Part shown: piece after piece, positions 1-10,603 of the stretch
How the letters are laid out: every line of letters begins with the position of its first letter
How positions within the stretch are numbered: position 1 is the stretch's first letter
Assembly: GCF_018294505.1 (NCBI RefSeq)
Contig: NC_057798.1
Span: 369,265,370-369,329,369 of the forward strand
Source of the DNA: Triticum aestivum
Lineage: Eukaryota > Streptophyta > Magnoliopsida > Poales > Poaceae
DNA: 64,000 bases
Reading direction: 5' to 3'
Position numbers and translations under genes: made by a program
Notes under the pieces: model-generated
What the model saw: only the letters and a program-made list of their open reading frames with translations
What the model was told of the DNA's origin: nothing
Databases searched by the model: none

Positions 1-753
1 TCGACACCAGCGGTGCTCCTAGACAAGTCGATATTGCGCGGGGTGGATGGTGGCCGCGACAATGGCGAGCAGCAGTGACAGATGCACTCGGGCGCCTTTG
101 GCAGCGAGAGAGAGAGCACGTGGGAGCGGGAGGAATTAGGCCAAGGAGGCCAGCGCGTCGCCCTTATCCTCCCCGAGGGCATGTAGCGGCGTGGGGGGGC
201 TGGCAGGGTGCGGCTGGCACGATGCCTGTGCTCGGTCCCCATGGCCAGTTGGAGGGAGGTGGGGGTGACCCGGGGAGTTGGCTAGGCTGTGTGCTGTGGC
301 CAATAGGGCCCAGCCGCATAGTAGTTTTTTTCTTTTATTTTCTTTTTTGCTTATTTTTTCTAATTTTGATTACTGTTTTGTATTTTTCTTTCACAAAATT
401 CGAATTTTGTTAAACTGGAAAATTGTCTCATAATTACTATGCAATAATTTGGAGTTGTCCACAAGTTTCACATATTTTTGAAAAGCATAAGTATTGGTTT
501 ATTTAAAAATTTCCAAATTTAGTGTTGTTGGGCCACTTTAAATATTTCTAGGGGCGTTTGGGGAATTCCAATTATGTTGGTTTCTTCATGAAAATTAGTT
601 AGTGAATAGTTGCAACACAACGAACATTTTTATTTTGTTGTTTGCATAATAATATTGTTACTTTATTTTAAATTTGAGTTTGACTTGAATTTTGATCAAG
701 TGATTGGATTAGCAAAAAGGTGATGGCATGGCACCATTAGGGGGAAGATTATG
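1..753. mobile_element. Fragment of an unidentified LTR element, left of the gypsy insertion
   Basis: The first 300 bases are GC-rich and the rest is AT-rich with long T runs. No frame shows a recognisable protein, and the 112-codon frame at 75-413 is low-complexity. The sequence ends in ttatg (749-753), which is repeated at 17800-17804 beyond the gypsy element, so it continues at 17805. That continuation ends in ggtgttaca at 17829, an ending common for plant LTRs. I infer the 3' part of an LTR whose start lies outside the window. The family is not identified. Confidence 0.4.
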
Positions 754-1740
754 TGATGTAGGGCAAGACCCTAGTTGGTCGATCTTTCACATTTGGAGTG
801 GATCCTACGGGGAAACACGAAGAACACGCGGAAGCACAAAGGGGAAGTCACGGGGAGGACAAGAGAGAATCACGAAACCGACAAAGAATAGATCCCACGA
901 GTGCTAGATCACCGAACACAAAGAGATACATATGATCCACAATCAACAAAGGTAAGGATACAAAGGACAGTTCATCTCCTAACGGAGGTCTTGATGGTCT
1001 TCCCTAGAAAGGGGTCTTGAATCCGCTTGGGGGATCTTCTCCGAAGAGGTCCTGAACTCCGAGGAGAAGTATCCAAGTGGATGAGCAAAGGCTCTCTCAC
1101 AAATATGAGCTAATCCAATGCTAAATCTAATTAGGAGGAGGTGGAGGAGTATATATAGTTTAGGGCCACGAAGGGGTAAGTGAAGGGGGTACATGGGCTG
1201 CGGCCCAACACATGGCAGCACACAGGCGTCGGACGTCCGACAGATTCCGGACGTCCGGAGGCTCGCGAGGGTCCGGTCATCCGGTGCATGTCGGACGTCC
1301 GGCGTTTTGGCTCTGGACAGGTGGTGTCGGACGTCCGGTTGGCGTCGGTCGTCCGGGCGCTGGAGAGAGGCCGGACGTCCGGTGGCTCCGGTCGTCCGTG
1401 GATTCGGCTCGGGTCCTCAGGGTCCGGACGTCCGGGCTGGGCCGGTCGTCCGTTGGCTGTAGCTTCGCGCAGCTTCTTCTCTGGGTCCTTGTACTTTGCG
1501 TCCTCGCTAGCTCTTCCGTTGGATGTGGTGGCTTCATGGCTTTCCTCCAAGTACCTGATCATGCATAGAACACACGTTGGAGGTAGTAGCCATATCTCAC
1601 ATGTAGAAAGTGATGGTTCGGAGAGGAGCAAGTTCACCTTGTGTCCAATGGCGTATGTTCGAGGTCTCGTCATATGTCCACTTGGGGTTTGGAGAGTAGT
1701 CGGAGTGTACATGGGGATGAATGTGGGATGCTCCGCATCA
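754..1740 (-). repeat. 3' LTR of the non-autonomous gypsy element
   Basis: This 987-bp LTR ends in TGATG and CATCA and is about 98% identical to the copy at 16795-17799 by hand alignment. It holds a TATA-like tract (around 1150-1157, minus strand), a palindrome array (1223-1474) and, in the minus-strand sense, an open frame that enters from the element body through the PPT and continues to 1131. The first part of that frame matches the tail of the pol protein of the related element at 42.9-43.6 kb. Confidence 0.88.
1223..1474. repeat. Array of about 10 dispersed CCGGACGTCCGG-type palindromes in the LTR
   Basis: Ten imperfect copies of the 10-12-base palindrome (s)CGGACGTCCG(s) occur in 250 bp at irregular spacing, some as CGGTCGTCCG. 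The second LTR has one extra 18-bp unit, so the array changes by slippage or unequal exchange. Spacers differ in sequence and length and there is no long shared repeat, so this is not a CRISPR or a classical satellite. Similar arrays lie at 16346-16485, 17266-17515 and 43618-43915. Confidence 0.8.
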
Positions 1741-1751
1741 TCTCCCCTCCC
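1741..1751 (-). other. Polypurine tract of the non-autonomous gypsy element
   Basis: Read on the minus strand this is gggaggggaga directly before the 3' LTR. The identical tract precedes the 3' LTR of the related element at 43262-43272. It is the expected plus-strand DNA primer and fixes the element's orientation. Confidence 0.85.
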
Positions 1752-1846
1752 TTGGGAAATATCCGACCTCGGATCGTGATCCTCATCACCATGGAACGGA
1801 TGTCGTAGACGGACTTGTAGTTGGACGAAGTTGAAGACATGGCGCC

Positions 1847-3574
1847 TGTTGGAAATATGCCCTAGAGGCAATAATAAAAGTATTATTATATTTCATTGTT
1901 CATGATAATTGTCTTTTATTCATGCTATAACTGTATTATCCGGAAATCGTAATACACGTGTGAATACTTAGACCACAATATGTCCCTGGTAAGCCTCTAG
2001 TTGACCAGCTCGTTGTGATCAACAGATAGTCATGGTTTCCTGACTATGGACATTGGATGTCGTTGATAACGGGATCACATCATTAGGAGAATGATGTGAT
2101 AGACAAGACCCAATCCTAAGCATAGCATAAAAGATCATGTAGTTCGTTTTGCTAGAGCTTTGCCAATGTCGAATATCTCTTCCTTAGACCATGAGATCGT
2201 GTAACTCCCGGATACCATAAGAGTGCCTTGGGTGTATCAAACGTCACAACGTAACTGGGTGACTATAAAGGTGCATTACAGGTATCTCCGAAAGTAGCTG
2301 TTGGGTTGACACGGATCGAGACTGGGATTTGTCACTCCGTATGACGGAGAGGTATCTCTGGGCCCACTCGGTAATGCATCATCATATTGAGCTCAATGTG
2401 ACCAAGGTGTTGGACACGGGATCATGCATTACGGTACGAGTAAATTGACTTGCCGGTAACGAGACTGAACAAGGTATTGGGATACCGACGATCGAGTCTC
2501 GGGCAAGTAACGTACCGATTGACAAAGGGAATTGCATACAGGGTCTGATCGAATCCTCGACATCGTGGTTCATCCGATGACAACATCGAGGAGCATGTGG
2601 GAGCCATCATGGGTATCCAGATCCCGCTGATGGTTATTGACTGAGAGCGTCTCGGTCATGTCTGCATGTCTCCCGAACCCGTAGGGTCTACACACTTAAG
2701 GTTCGGTGACGCTAGGGTTATGAAGATATGTATATGCAGAAACCCGAATGTTGTTCGGAGTCCCGGATGAGATCCCGGACGTCACAAGGAGTTCCGGAAT
2801 GGTCCGGAGGTAAAGAATTATATATAGGAAGTGCTATTTCGGGCATCGGGACAAGTTTCGGGGTTATCGGTATTGTCCGGGACCACCGGAAGGGTCCCAG
2901 GGGTCCACCGGGTTGGGCCACCTGTCCCGGGGGGGCACATGGGCTGTAGGGGGTGCTCCTTGGCCTTCATGGGCCAAGGGCACCAGCCCCTATAGGCCCA
3001 TGCGCCTAGGGTTTCCCCCTAGGAGGAGTCCTAGTGGTGGAAGGCACCCCTAGTTGCCTTGGGGGGGAGGGAAACCTCCCCTAGGCCGCCGCCCCCCCTA
3101 GTAGATCTCATCTACTAGGGCCGGCGCCCCCCCCCTTGGCACCCCTATATATAGTGGGGGAGAGGAGGGACTTTCAGACACCAGCCCCTGGCGCCTCCAT
3201 CTCCCCCCGTTACGTCTCTCCCTCGTAGTCTCGGCGAAGCCCTGCTGCTGTGACGCCCTGCATCCACCACCACGCTGTCGTGCTGCTGGATCTTCATCAA
3301 CCTCTCCTTCCCCCTTGCTGGATCAAGAAGGAGGAGACGTCTCCCGTCCCGTACGTGTGTTGAACGCGGAGGTGTCGTCCGTTTGGCGCTGGTCATCGGT
3401 GATTTGGATCACGTCGAGTACGACTACATCATCACCTTGCAAGCTTCCGCACGCGATCTACAAGTGGTATGTAGATGCAAACTCTCTCCCTTGACTCGTT
3501 GCTTAGATGAACTCATAGATGGATCTTGGTGAAACCGTAGGAAAAATTTTAATTTTCTGCAACGTTCCCCAACA
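1847..3574 (+). repeat. 5' LTR of the BARE1-type copia
   Basis: TG...CA ends are intact. U3 runs to the TATA box near 3146. The minus-strand frame 3145-3396 and the plus-strand frames in the LTR are not conserved proteins. The last bases, aacgttccccaaca, are the typical BARE1/Angela LTR end. Confidence 0.94.
3146..3153 (+). promoter_or_regulatory. TATA box of the BARE1-type 5' LTR
   Basis: TATATATA follows a C-rich stretch about 420 bp before the LTR end and is the only strong TATA in the LTR. The same sequence recurs in the 3' LTR near 10170. BARE1 LTRs are known to drive transcription from TATA boxes in this part of the LTR. Assignment is by sequence and position only. Confidence 0.6.
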
Positions 3575-3575
3575 G

Positions 3576-3589
3576 TGGCATCATGAGCT
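3576..3589 (+). other. Primer-binding site of the BARE1-type copia
   Basis: One base after the LTR, tggcatcatgagct resembles the initiator-Met tRNA PBS of plant copia elements (TGGTATCAGAGC type), with differences. It primes minus-strand DNA synthesis. Confidence 0.7.
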
Positions 3590-4840
3590 AGGTCTATGCG
3601 TAGTTCTCTTTGCACGAGTAGAACATAATTTTGTTGTGGGCGTGGATTTTGTCATCTTACTTGCCTCTACTAGTCTTTTCTTGCTCAACGGTATTATGGG
3701 ATGAAGCGGCCCGGACCAACCTTACACGTACGCTTACGTGAGACCGGTTCCACCGACTGACATGCACTAGTTGCATAAGGTGGCTGGCGGGTGTCTGTCT
3801 CTCCCACCTTAGTTGGAGCGGAATCGATGAACAGGGCCCTTATGAAGGGTAAATAGAAGTTGACAAAATCACGTTGTGGTAATTCGTAGGTAAGAAAACG
3901 TTCTTGCTAGAACCCAATTGCAGCCACGTAAAAGATGCAACAACAATTAGAGGACGTCTAACTTGTTTTTGCAGCGATTGATCATGTGATGTGATATGGC
4001 CAGAAGTTGTGATGAATGATGAATTGTGATGTATGAGATCATGTTCTTTGTAATAGGATTCACGACTTGCATGTCGATGAGTATGACAACCGGCAGGAGC
4101 CATAGGAGTTGTCATTATTTTTTGTATGACCTGCGTGTCATTGAATAACGTCATGTAAACTACTTTACTTTATTGCTAAACGTTAGTCATAGAAGTAGAA
4201 GTAGTCGTTGGCGTGACAACTTCATGAAGACACGATGATGGAGATCATGATGATGGAGATCATGGTGTCAAGCCGGTGACAAGATGATCATGGAGCCCCG
4301 AAGATGAAGATCAATGGAGCTATATGATATTGGCCATATCATGTCACAACTATATAATTGCATGTGATGTTTATTATGTATTATGCATCTTGTTTACTTA
4401 GGACGACGGTAGTAAATAAGATGATCCCTTATAAAATTTCAAGAAGTGTTCTCCCCTAACTGTGCACCGTTGCTACAGTTCGTCGCTTCTAAGCACCACG
4501 TGATGATCGGGTGTGATGGATTCTTACGTTCACATACAACGGGTGTAAGACAGTTTTACACAGCGAAAACACTTAGGGTTAACTTGACGAGCCTAGCATG
4601 TGCAGACATGGCCTCGGAACACGGAGACCGAAAGGTCGAACACGAGTCGTATGGAAGATACGATCAACATGAGAATGTTCACCGACGATGACTAGTCCGT
4701 CTCACGTGATGATCGGACACGGCCTAGTCGACTCGGATCGTGTAACACTTAGATGACTAGAGGGATGTCTAATCTAAGTGGGAGTTCATAATTTGATTAG
4801 AACTTTATTATCATGAACTTAGTCTAAAACCTTTGCAAAT
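3590..4840 (+). other. Untranslated leader of the BARE1-type copia
   Basis: About 1.25 kb separates the PBS from the gag ATG at 4841. Short frames occur on both strands (for example 4446-4691), but none resembles a protein. A long leader is usual in this group. Just before the ATG, ggagttc..tgatta.. sequence of unknown role is present. Confidence 0.6.
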
Positions 4841-7096
4841 ATGTCTTGTAGATCAATGGCCAACGCTAATGTCAACATGAACTTCAACGCGTTCCTAGAG
4901 AAAACCAAGCTGAAAGATGATGGCAGCAACTATACGGACTGGGTCCGGAACCTGAGGATCATCCTCATAGCTGCCAGGAAACAATATGTCCTAGAAGGAC
5001 CGCTAGGTGACGCTCCCGTCCCAGAGAACCAAGACATTATGAATGCTTGGCAGTCTCGTGCTGATGATTACTCCCTCGTTCAGTGCGGCATGCTTTACAG
5101 CTTAGAACCGGGGCTCCAAAAGCGTTTTGAGCACCACGGAGCATATGAGATGTTCGAAGAGCTGAAACTAGTTTTTCAAGCTCATGCCCGGGTCGAGAGA
5201 TATGATGTCTCCGACAAGTTCTACAGTTGTAAGATGGAGGAAAACAGTTCTGTCAGTGAGCACATCCTGAAGATGTCTGGGTTGCACAACCGTATGACCC
5301 AGCTGAACATTAACCTCCCAGATGAGGCGGTCATTGACAGAATCCTCCAGTCGCTCCCACCAAGCTACAAGAGCTTTGTGATGAACTACAACATGCAGGG
5401 GATGGAAAAGACCATTCCTGAAGTGTTCTCGATGCTGAAGTCAGCAGAGGCTGAAATCAAGAAAGAACATCAAGTGTTGATGGTCAATAAGACCACTAAG
5501 TTCAAGAAGGGCAAGGGTAAGAAGAACTTCAAGAAGGACGGCAAAGATGTTGCCGCGCCTGGTAAGCCAGTTACCGGGAAGAAGTCAAAGAATGGACCCA
5601 AGCCTGAGACTGAGTGCTTTTATTGCAAGGGGAAGGGTCACTGGAAGCGGAACTGCCCCAAATACTTAGCGGATAAGAAGGCCGGCAACACCAAAGGTAT
5701 ATTTGATATACATGTGATTGATGTGTACCTTACCAGTAATCGTAGTAACTCCTGGGTATTTGATACCGGTGCCGTTGCTCATATTTGTAACTCACAGCAG
5801 GAGCTGCGGAATAAACGGAGACTGGCAAAGGACGAGGTGACGATGCGCGTCGGGAATGGTTCCAGAGTCGATGTGATCGCCGTCGGCACGCTGCCTCTAC
5901 ATTTACCTACGGGATTAGTTTTGAACCTTAATAATTGTTATTTAGTGCCAAGTTTGAGCATGAACATTGTATCAGGATCTCGTTTAATACGAGATGGCTA
6001 CTCATTTAAGTCTGAGAATAATGGTTGTTCGATTTATATGAGAGATATGTTTTATGGTCATGCTCCGATGGTCAATGGTTTATTCTTAATGAATCTCGAG
6101 CGTAATATTACACATGTTCATAGTGTAGATGCCAAAAGATTTAAAGTTGATAACGATAGTCCCACATACTTGTGGCACTGCCGCCTTGGTCACATTGGTG
6201 TCAAGCGCATGAAGAAGCTCCATGCCGATGGACTTTTAGAGTCTCTTGATTATGAATCGTTTGACACGTGCGAACCATGCCTCTTGGGCAAAATGACCAA
6301 GACTCCGTTCTCCGGAACAATGGAGCGAGCAACCAACTTGTTGGAAATCATACATACCGATGTGTGCGGTCCAATGAGCGTTGAGGCTCGCGGAGGATAT
6401 CGTTATGTTCTCACTCTCACAGATGACTTGAGTAGATATGGGTATGTCTACTTAATGAAACACAAGTCTGAGACCTTTGAAAAGTTCAAGGAATTTCAGA
6501 ATGAGGTGGAGAATCAACGTGACCGAAAGATAAAATTCTTACGATCAGATCGTGGAGGAGAATACTTAAGTCACGAATTTGGTACACACTTAAAGAAATG
6601 TGGAATCGTTTCACAGCTCACGCCGCCTGGAACACCTCAGCGAAACGGTGTGTCCGAACGTCGTAATCGCACTCTATTGGATATGGTGCGGTCTATGATG
6701 TCTCTTACCGATTTACCGCTATCATTTTGGGGATACGCTCTAGAGACAGCTACATTCACTTTAAATAGGGCACCGTCTAAATCCGTTGAGACGACACCGT
6801 ATGAATTATGGTTTGGAAAGAAACCTAAGCTGTCGTTTCTGAAAGTTTGGGGATGCGATGCTTATGTCAAGAAACTTCAACCTGAAAAGCTCGAACCCAA
6901 GTCGGAAAAATGCGTATTCATAGGATACCCTAAGGAAACTGTAGGGTATACCTTCTACTTAAGATCCGAAGGCAAGATCTTTGTAGCCAAGAACGGATGC
7001 TTTCTGGAAAAAGAGTTTCTCTCGAAAGAAGTAAGTGGGAGGAAAGTAGAACTCGATGAAGTACTACCTCTGGAGCAGGAAAGTGGCGCAGCATAG
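4841..7096 (+). pseudogene. Copia gag-protease-integrase, ended by an in-frame TAG
   Basis: The ATG at 4841 opens 751 codons. Gag occupies roughly residues 1-290, with a CX2CX4HX4C zinc knuckle beginning CFYC at residue 259. The aspartic protease motif DTGA starts at residue 308. The integrase HHCC zinc domain runs from WHCRLGH (445-451) to CEPC (477-480). The integrase core has D507 (HTDVCGP), D570 (RSDRGGEY) and E606 (NGVSERRNR), so the DDE triad is complete. The frame ends at TAG 7094-7096 and resumes in the same frame at the next codon, so this looks like a single nonsense change in one gag-pol polyprotein. Gag forms particles, protease matures the polyprotein and integrase inserts the cDNA. 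Gag and capsid-stage proteins could still be made. Confidence 0.92.
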
Positions 7097-8836
7097 GAAA
7101 CCGTTCCTGTGATGCCCACACCAACTGAAGAGGAAAACAATGATGATGATCAAGGTACTTCGGATCAAGTTACTGCTGAACTTCGTAGGTCCACAAGGAC
7201 ACGTTCCGCACCAGAGTGGTACGGCAACCCTGTCCTGGAAATCATGTTGTTAGACAACAATGAACCTTCGAACTATGAAGAAGCAATGGCGGGCCCGGAT
7301 TCCAACAAATGTCTTGAAGCCATGAAATCCGAGATAGAATCCATGTATGAAAACAAAGTATGGACTTTGACAGACTTGCCCGATGATCGGCGAGCGATAG
7401 AAAATAAATGGATCTTTAAGAAGAAGACGGACGCGGATGGTAATATTACCATCTATAAAGCTCGACTTGTCGCTAAGGGTTATCGACAGGTTCAAGGGAT
7501 TGACTACGACGAGACATTCTCTCCCGTAGCGAAGCTAAAGTCCGTCCGAATCATGTTAGCAATTGCCGCATACTATGATTATGAGATATGGCAGATGGAC
7601 GTCAAAACAGCATTCCTTAACGGGCATCTTAAGGAAGAACTGTATATGATGCAGCCGGAAGGTTTTGTCGATCCTCGGAACGCTAACAAAGTATGCAAGC
7701 TCCAGCGATCCATTTATGGACTGGTGCAAGCATCTCGGAGTTGGAACATTCGCTTTGATGAGATGATCAAAGCGTTTGGGTTTATGCAGACTTATGGAGA
7801 AGCCTGCGTTTACAAGAAAGTGAGTGGGAGCTCTGTAGCATTTCTCATATTATATGTAGATGACATACTCTTGATGGGAAATGATATAGAATTTCTGGAC
7901 AGCATTAAGGCCTACTTGAATAAGTGTTTTTCAATGAAGGACCTTGGAGAAGCTGCTTATATATTAGGCATCAAGATCTATAGAGATAGATCGAGACGCC
8001 TCATAGGTCTTTCACAAAGCACATACCTTGATAAGATTTTGAAGAGATTCAGAATGGATCAGTCCAAGAAGGGGTTCTTGCCTATGTTACAAGGTGTGAG
8101 ACTGAGCTCAGCTCAGTCACCGACCACGGCAAAAGATAAAGAAGAGATGAGTGTCATCCCCTATGCTTCAGCCATAGGATCTATTATGTATGCCATGCTG
8201 TGTACCAGACCCGATGTAAACCTTGCCGTAAGTTTGGTAGCAAGATACCAAAGTAATCCCGGCAAGGAACACTGGACAGCGGTCAAGAATATCCTGAAGT
8301 ACCTGAAAAGGACGAAGGACATGTTTCTCGTTTATGGAGGAGACGAAGAGCTCGTCGTAAAGGGTTACGTCGACGCTAGCTTCGACTCAGATCTGGATGA
8401 CTCTAAGTCACAAACCGGATACGTGTATATGTTGAATGGTGGAGCAGTAAGCTGGTGCAGCTGCAAGCAGAGCGTCGTGGCGGGATCTACGTGTGAAGCG
8501 GAGTACATGGCAGCCTCGGAGGCAGCACATGAAGCGATTTGGGTGAAGGAGTTCATCACCGACCTAGGAGTCATACCCAATGCGTCGGGGCCGATCAAAC
8601 TCTTCTGTGACAACACTGGAGCTATTGCCCTCGCCAAGGAGCCCAGGTTTCACAAGAAGACCAGGCACATCAAGCGTCGTTTCAACTCCATCCGTGAAAA
8701 TGTTCAAGATGGAGACATAGAGATTTGCAAAGTGCACACGGATCTGAATGTCGCAGATCCGCTGACTAAACCTCTCTCGCGTGCAAAACATGATCAACAC
8801 CAGAACTCTATGGGTGTTCGATTCATCACAATGTAA
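7097..8836 (+). pseudogene. Copia reverse transcriptase-RNase H, downstream of the nonsense codon
   Basis: This continues the gag-pol frame without interruption to TAA at 8834-8836. The RT fingers/palm start near NKWIFKKK and KARLVAKGYRQ. Copia RT motif QMDVKTAFLNG and the catalytic YVDDILLMG box are intact. RNase H follows, with YVDASFDSDLDD, STCEAEYMAAS and LFCDNTGAIALA, which supply its acidic residues. The C-terminus near DPLTKPLS is typical of copia pol. An ORF caller would start it at a GTG (7109), but no separate start is expected. RT and RNase H copy the element RNA into cDNA in the particle. Without readthrough of the TAG they are not made from this copy. Confidence 0.92.
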
Positions 8837-8856
8837 CTAGATTGGTGACTCTAGTG

Positions 8857-8868
8857 CAAGTGGGAGAC
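8857..8868 (+). other. Polypurine tract of the BARE1-type copia
   Basis: The purine-rich run aagtgggaga precedes the 3' LTR start at 8869 and is the primer for plus-strand DNA synthesis. Confidence 0.75.
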
Positions 8869-10598
8869 TGTTGGAAATATGCCCTAGAGGCAATAATAAA
8901 AGTATTATTATATTTCATTGTTCATGATAATTGTCTTTTATTCATGCTATAACTGTATTATCCGGAAATCGTAATACACGTGTGAATACTTAGACCACAA
9001 TATGTCCCTGGTAAGCCTCTAGTTGACCAGCTCGTTGTGATCAACAGATAGTCATGGTTTCCTGACTATGGACATTGGATGTCGTTGATAACGGGATCAC
9101 ATCATTAGGAGAATGATGTGATGGACAAGACCCAATCCTAAGCATAGCATAAAAGATCGTGTAGTTCGTTTTGCTAGAGCTTTGCCAATGTCGAATATCT
9201 CTTCCTTAGACCATGAGATCGTGTAACTCCCGGATACCGTAAGAGTGCCTTGGGTGTATCAAACGTCACAACGTAACTGGGTGACTATAAAGGTGCATTA
9301 CAGGTATCTCCGAAAGTAGCTGTTGGGTTGACACGGATCGAGACTGGGATTTGTCACTCCGTATGACGGAGAGGTATCTCTGGGCCCACTCGGTAATGCA
9401 TCATCATATTGAGCTCAATGTGACCAAGGTGTTGGACACGGGATCATGCATTACGGTACGAGTAAAGTGACTTGCCGGTAACGAGACTGAACAAGGTATT
9501 GGGATACCGACGATCGAGTCTCGGGCAAGTAACGTACCGATTGACAAAGGGAATTGCATACAGGGTTTGATCGAATCCTCGACATCGTGGTTCATCCGAT
9601 GACAACATCGAGGAGCATGTGGGAGCCATCATGGGTATCCAGATCCCGCTGATGGTTATTGACTGAGAGCGTCTCGGTCATGTCTGCATGTCTCCCGAAC
9701 CCGTAGGGTCTACACACTTAAGGTTCGGTGACGCTAGGGTTATGAAGATATGTATATGCAGAAACCCGAATGTTGTTCGGAGTCCCGGATGAGATCCCGG
9801 ACGTCACAAGGAGTTCCGGAATGGTCTGGAGGTAAAGAATTATATATAGGAAGTGCTATTTCGGGCATCGGGAAAAGTTTCGGGGTTATCGGTATTGTAC
9901 CGGGACCACCGGAAGGGCCCTGGGGGTCCACCGGGTGGGGCCACCTGTCCCGAGGGGCCACATGGGCTGTAGGGGGTGCGCCTTGGCCTTCATGGGCCAA
10001 GGGCACCAGCCCCTATAGGCCCATGCGCCTAGGGTTTCCCCCTAGGAGGAGTCCTAGTGGTGGAAGGCACCCCTAGGTGCCTTGGGGGGGAGGGAAACCT
10101 CCCCTAGGCCGCCGCCCCCCCTAGTAGATCTCATCTACTAGGGCCGGCGCCCCCCCCCCTTGGCACCCCTATATATAGTGGGGGAGAGGAGGGACTTTCA
10201 GACACCAGCCCCTGGCGCCTCCATCTCCCCCCGTTACGTCTCTCCCTCGTAGTCTCGGCGAAGCCCTGCTGCTGGGACGCCCTGCATCCACCACCACGCC
10301 GTCGTGCTGCTGGATCTTCATCAACCTCTCCTTCCCCCTTGCTGGATCAAGAAGGAGGAGACGTCTCCCGTCCCGTACGTGTGTTGAACGCGGAGGTTCC
10401 GTCCGTTCGGCGCTGGTCATCGGTGATTTGGATCACGTCGAGTACGACTACATCATCACCTTGCAAGCTTCCGCACGCGATCTACAAGTGGTATGTAGAT
10501 GCAAACTCTCTCCCTTGACTCGTTGCTTAGATGAACTCATAGATGGATCTTGGTGAAACCATAGGAAAAATTTTAATTTTCTGCAACATTCCCCAACA
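8869..10598 (+). repeat. 3' LTR of the BARE1-type copia
   Basis: The 1,730-bp LTR is about 98.7% identical to 1847-3574 by hand alignment. It carries extra single bases near 9899 and in the C-run near 10150. It ends ccccaaca and is followed by the TSD gcgcc. Minus-strand frames of the gypsy element run into it only by chance. Confidence 0.94.
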
Positions 10599-10603
10599 GC
10601 GCC

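Larger units (their letters stand above)
1847..10598 (+). mobile_element. BARE1/WIS/Angela-group copia retrotransposon, nearly complete
   Basis: The element is 8,752 bp, with 1,728- and 1,730-bp LTRs that begin TGTTGGAAATATGCC and end CCCCAACA. The perfect TSD gcgcc is at 1842-1846 and 10599-10603. PBS, PPT and a single gag-protease-integrase-RT-RNase H frame are in the copia order, and size and LTR start fit the BARE1 group. The only obvious coding lesion is an in-frame TAG at 7094-7096. By hand I count about 22 substitutions and two 1-bp indels between LTRs (1.3%). At an assumed 1.3e-8 substitutions per site per year that is roughly 0.5 million years. It inserted at the 3' end of the gypsy element's coding region. 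Confidence 0.95.

Noticed and set aside
75..413. 112-codon plus-strand frame at the window start
   Set aside because: Gly/Arg-rich then poly-Phe/Leu from T runs; no motif, and it lies in a transposon-like fragment.
1223..1474. Palindrome arrays as a CRISPR-like array
   Set aside because: Units are 10-13 bases, irregularly spaced, inside LTRs of a plant genome, with no cas genes and no conserved spacer length.
1180..1779. Long plus-strand frames across the palindrome arrays (also 17221-17808)
   Set aside because: The array lacks stop codons in most frames on both strands. Only the minus-strand frame entering from the body has a conserved counterpart.
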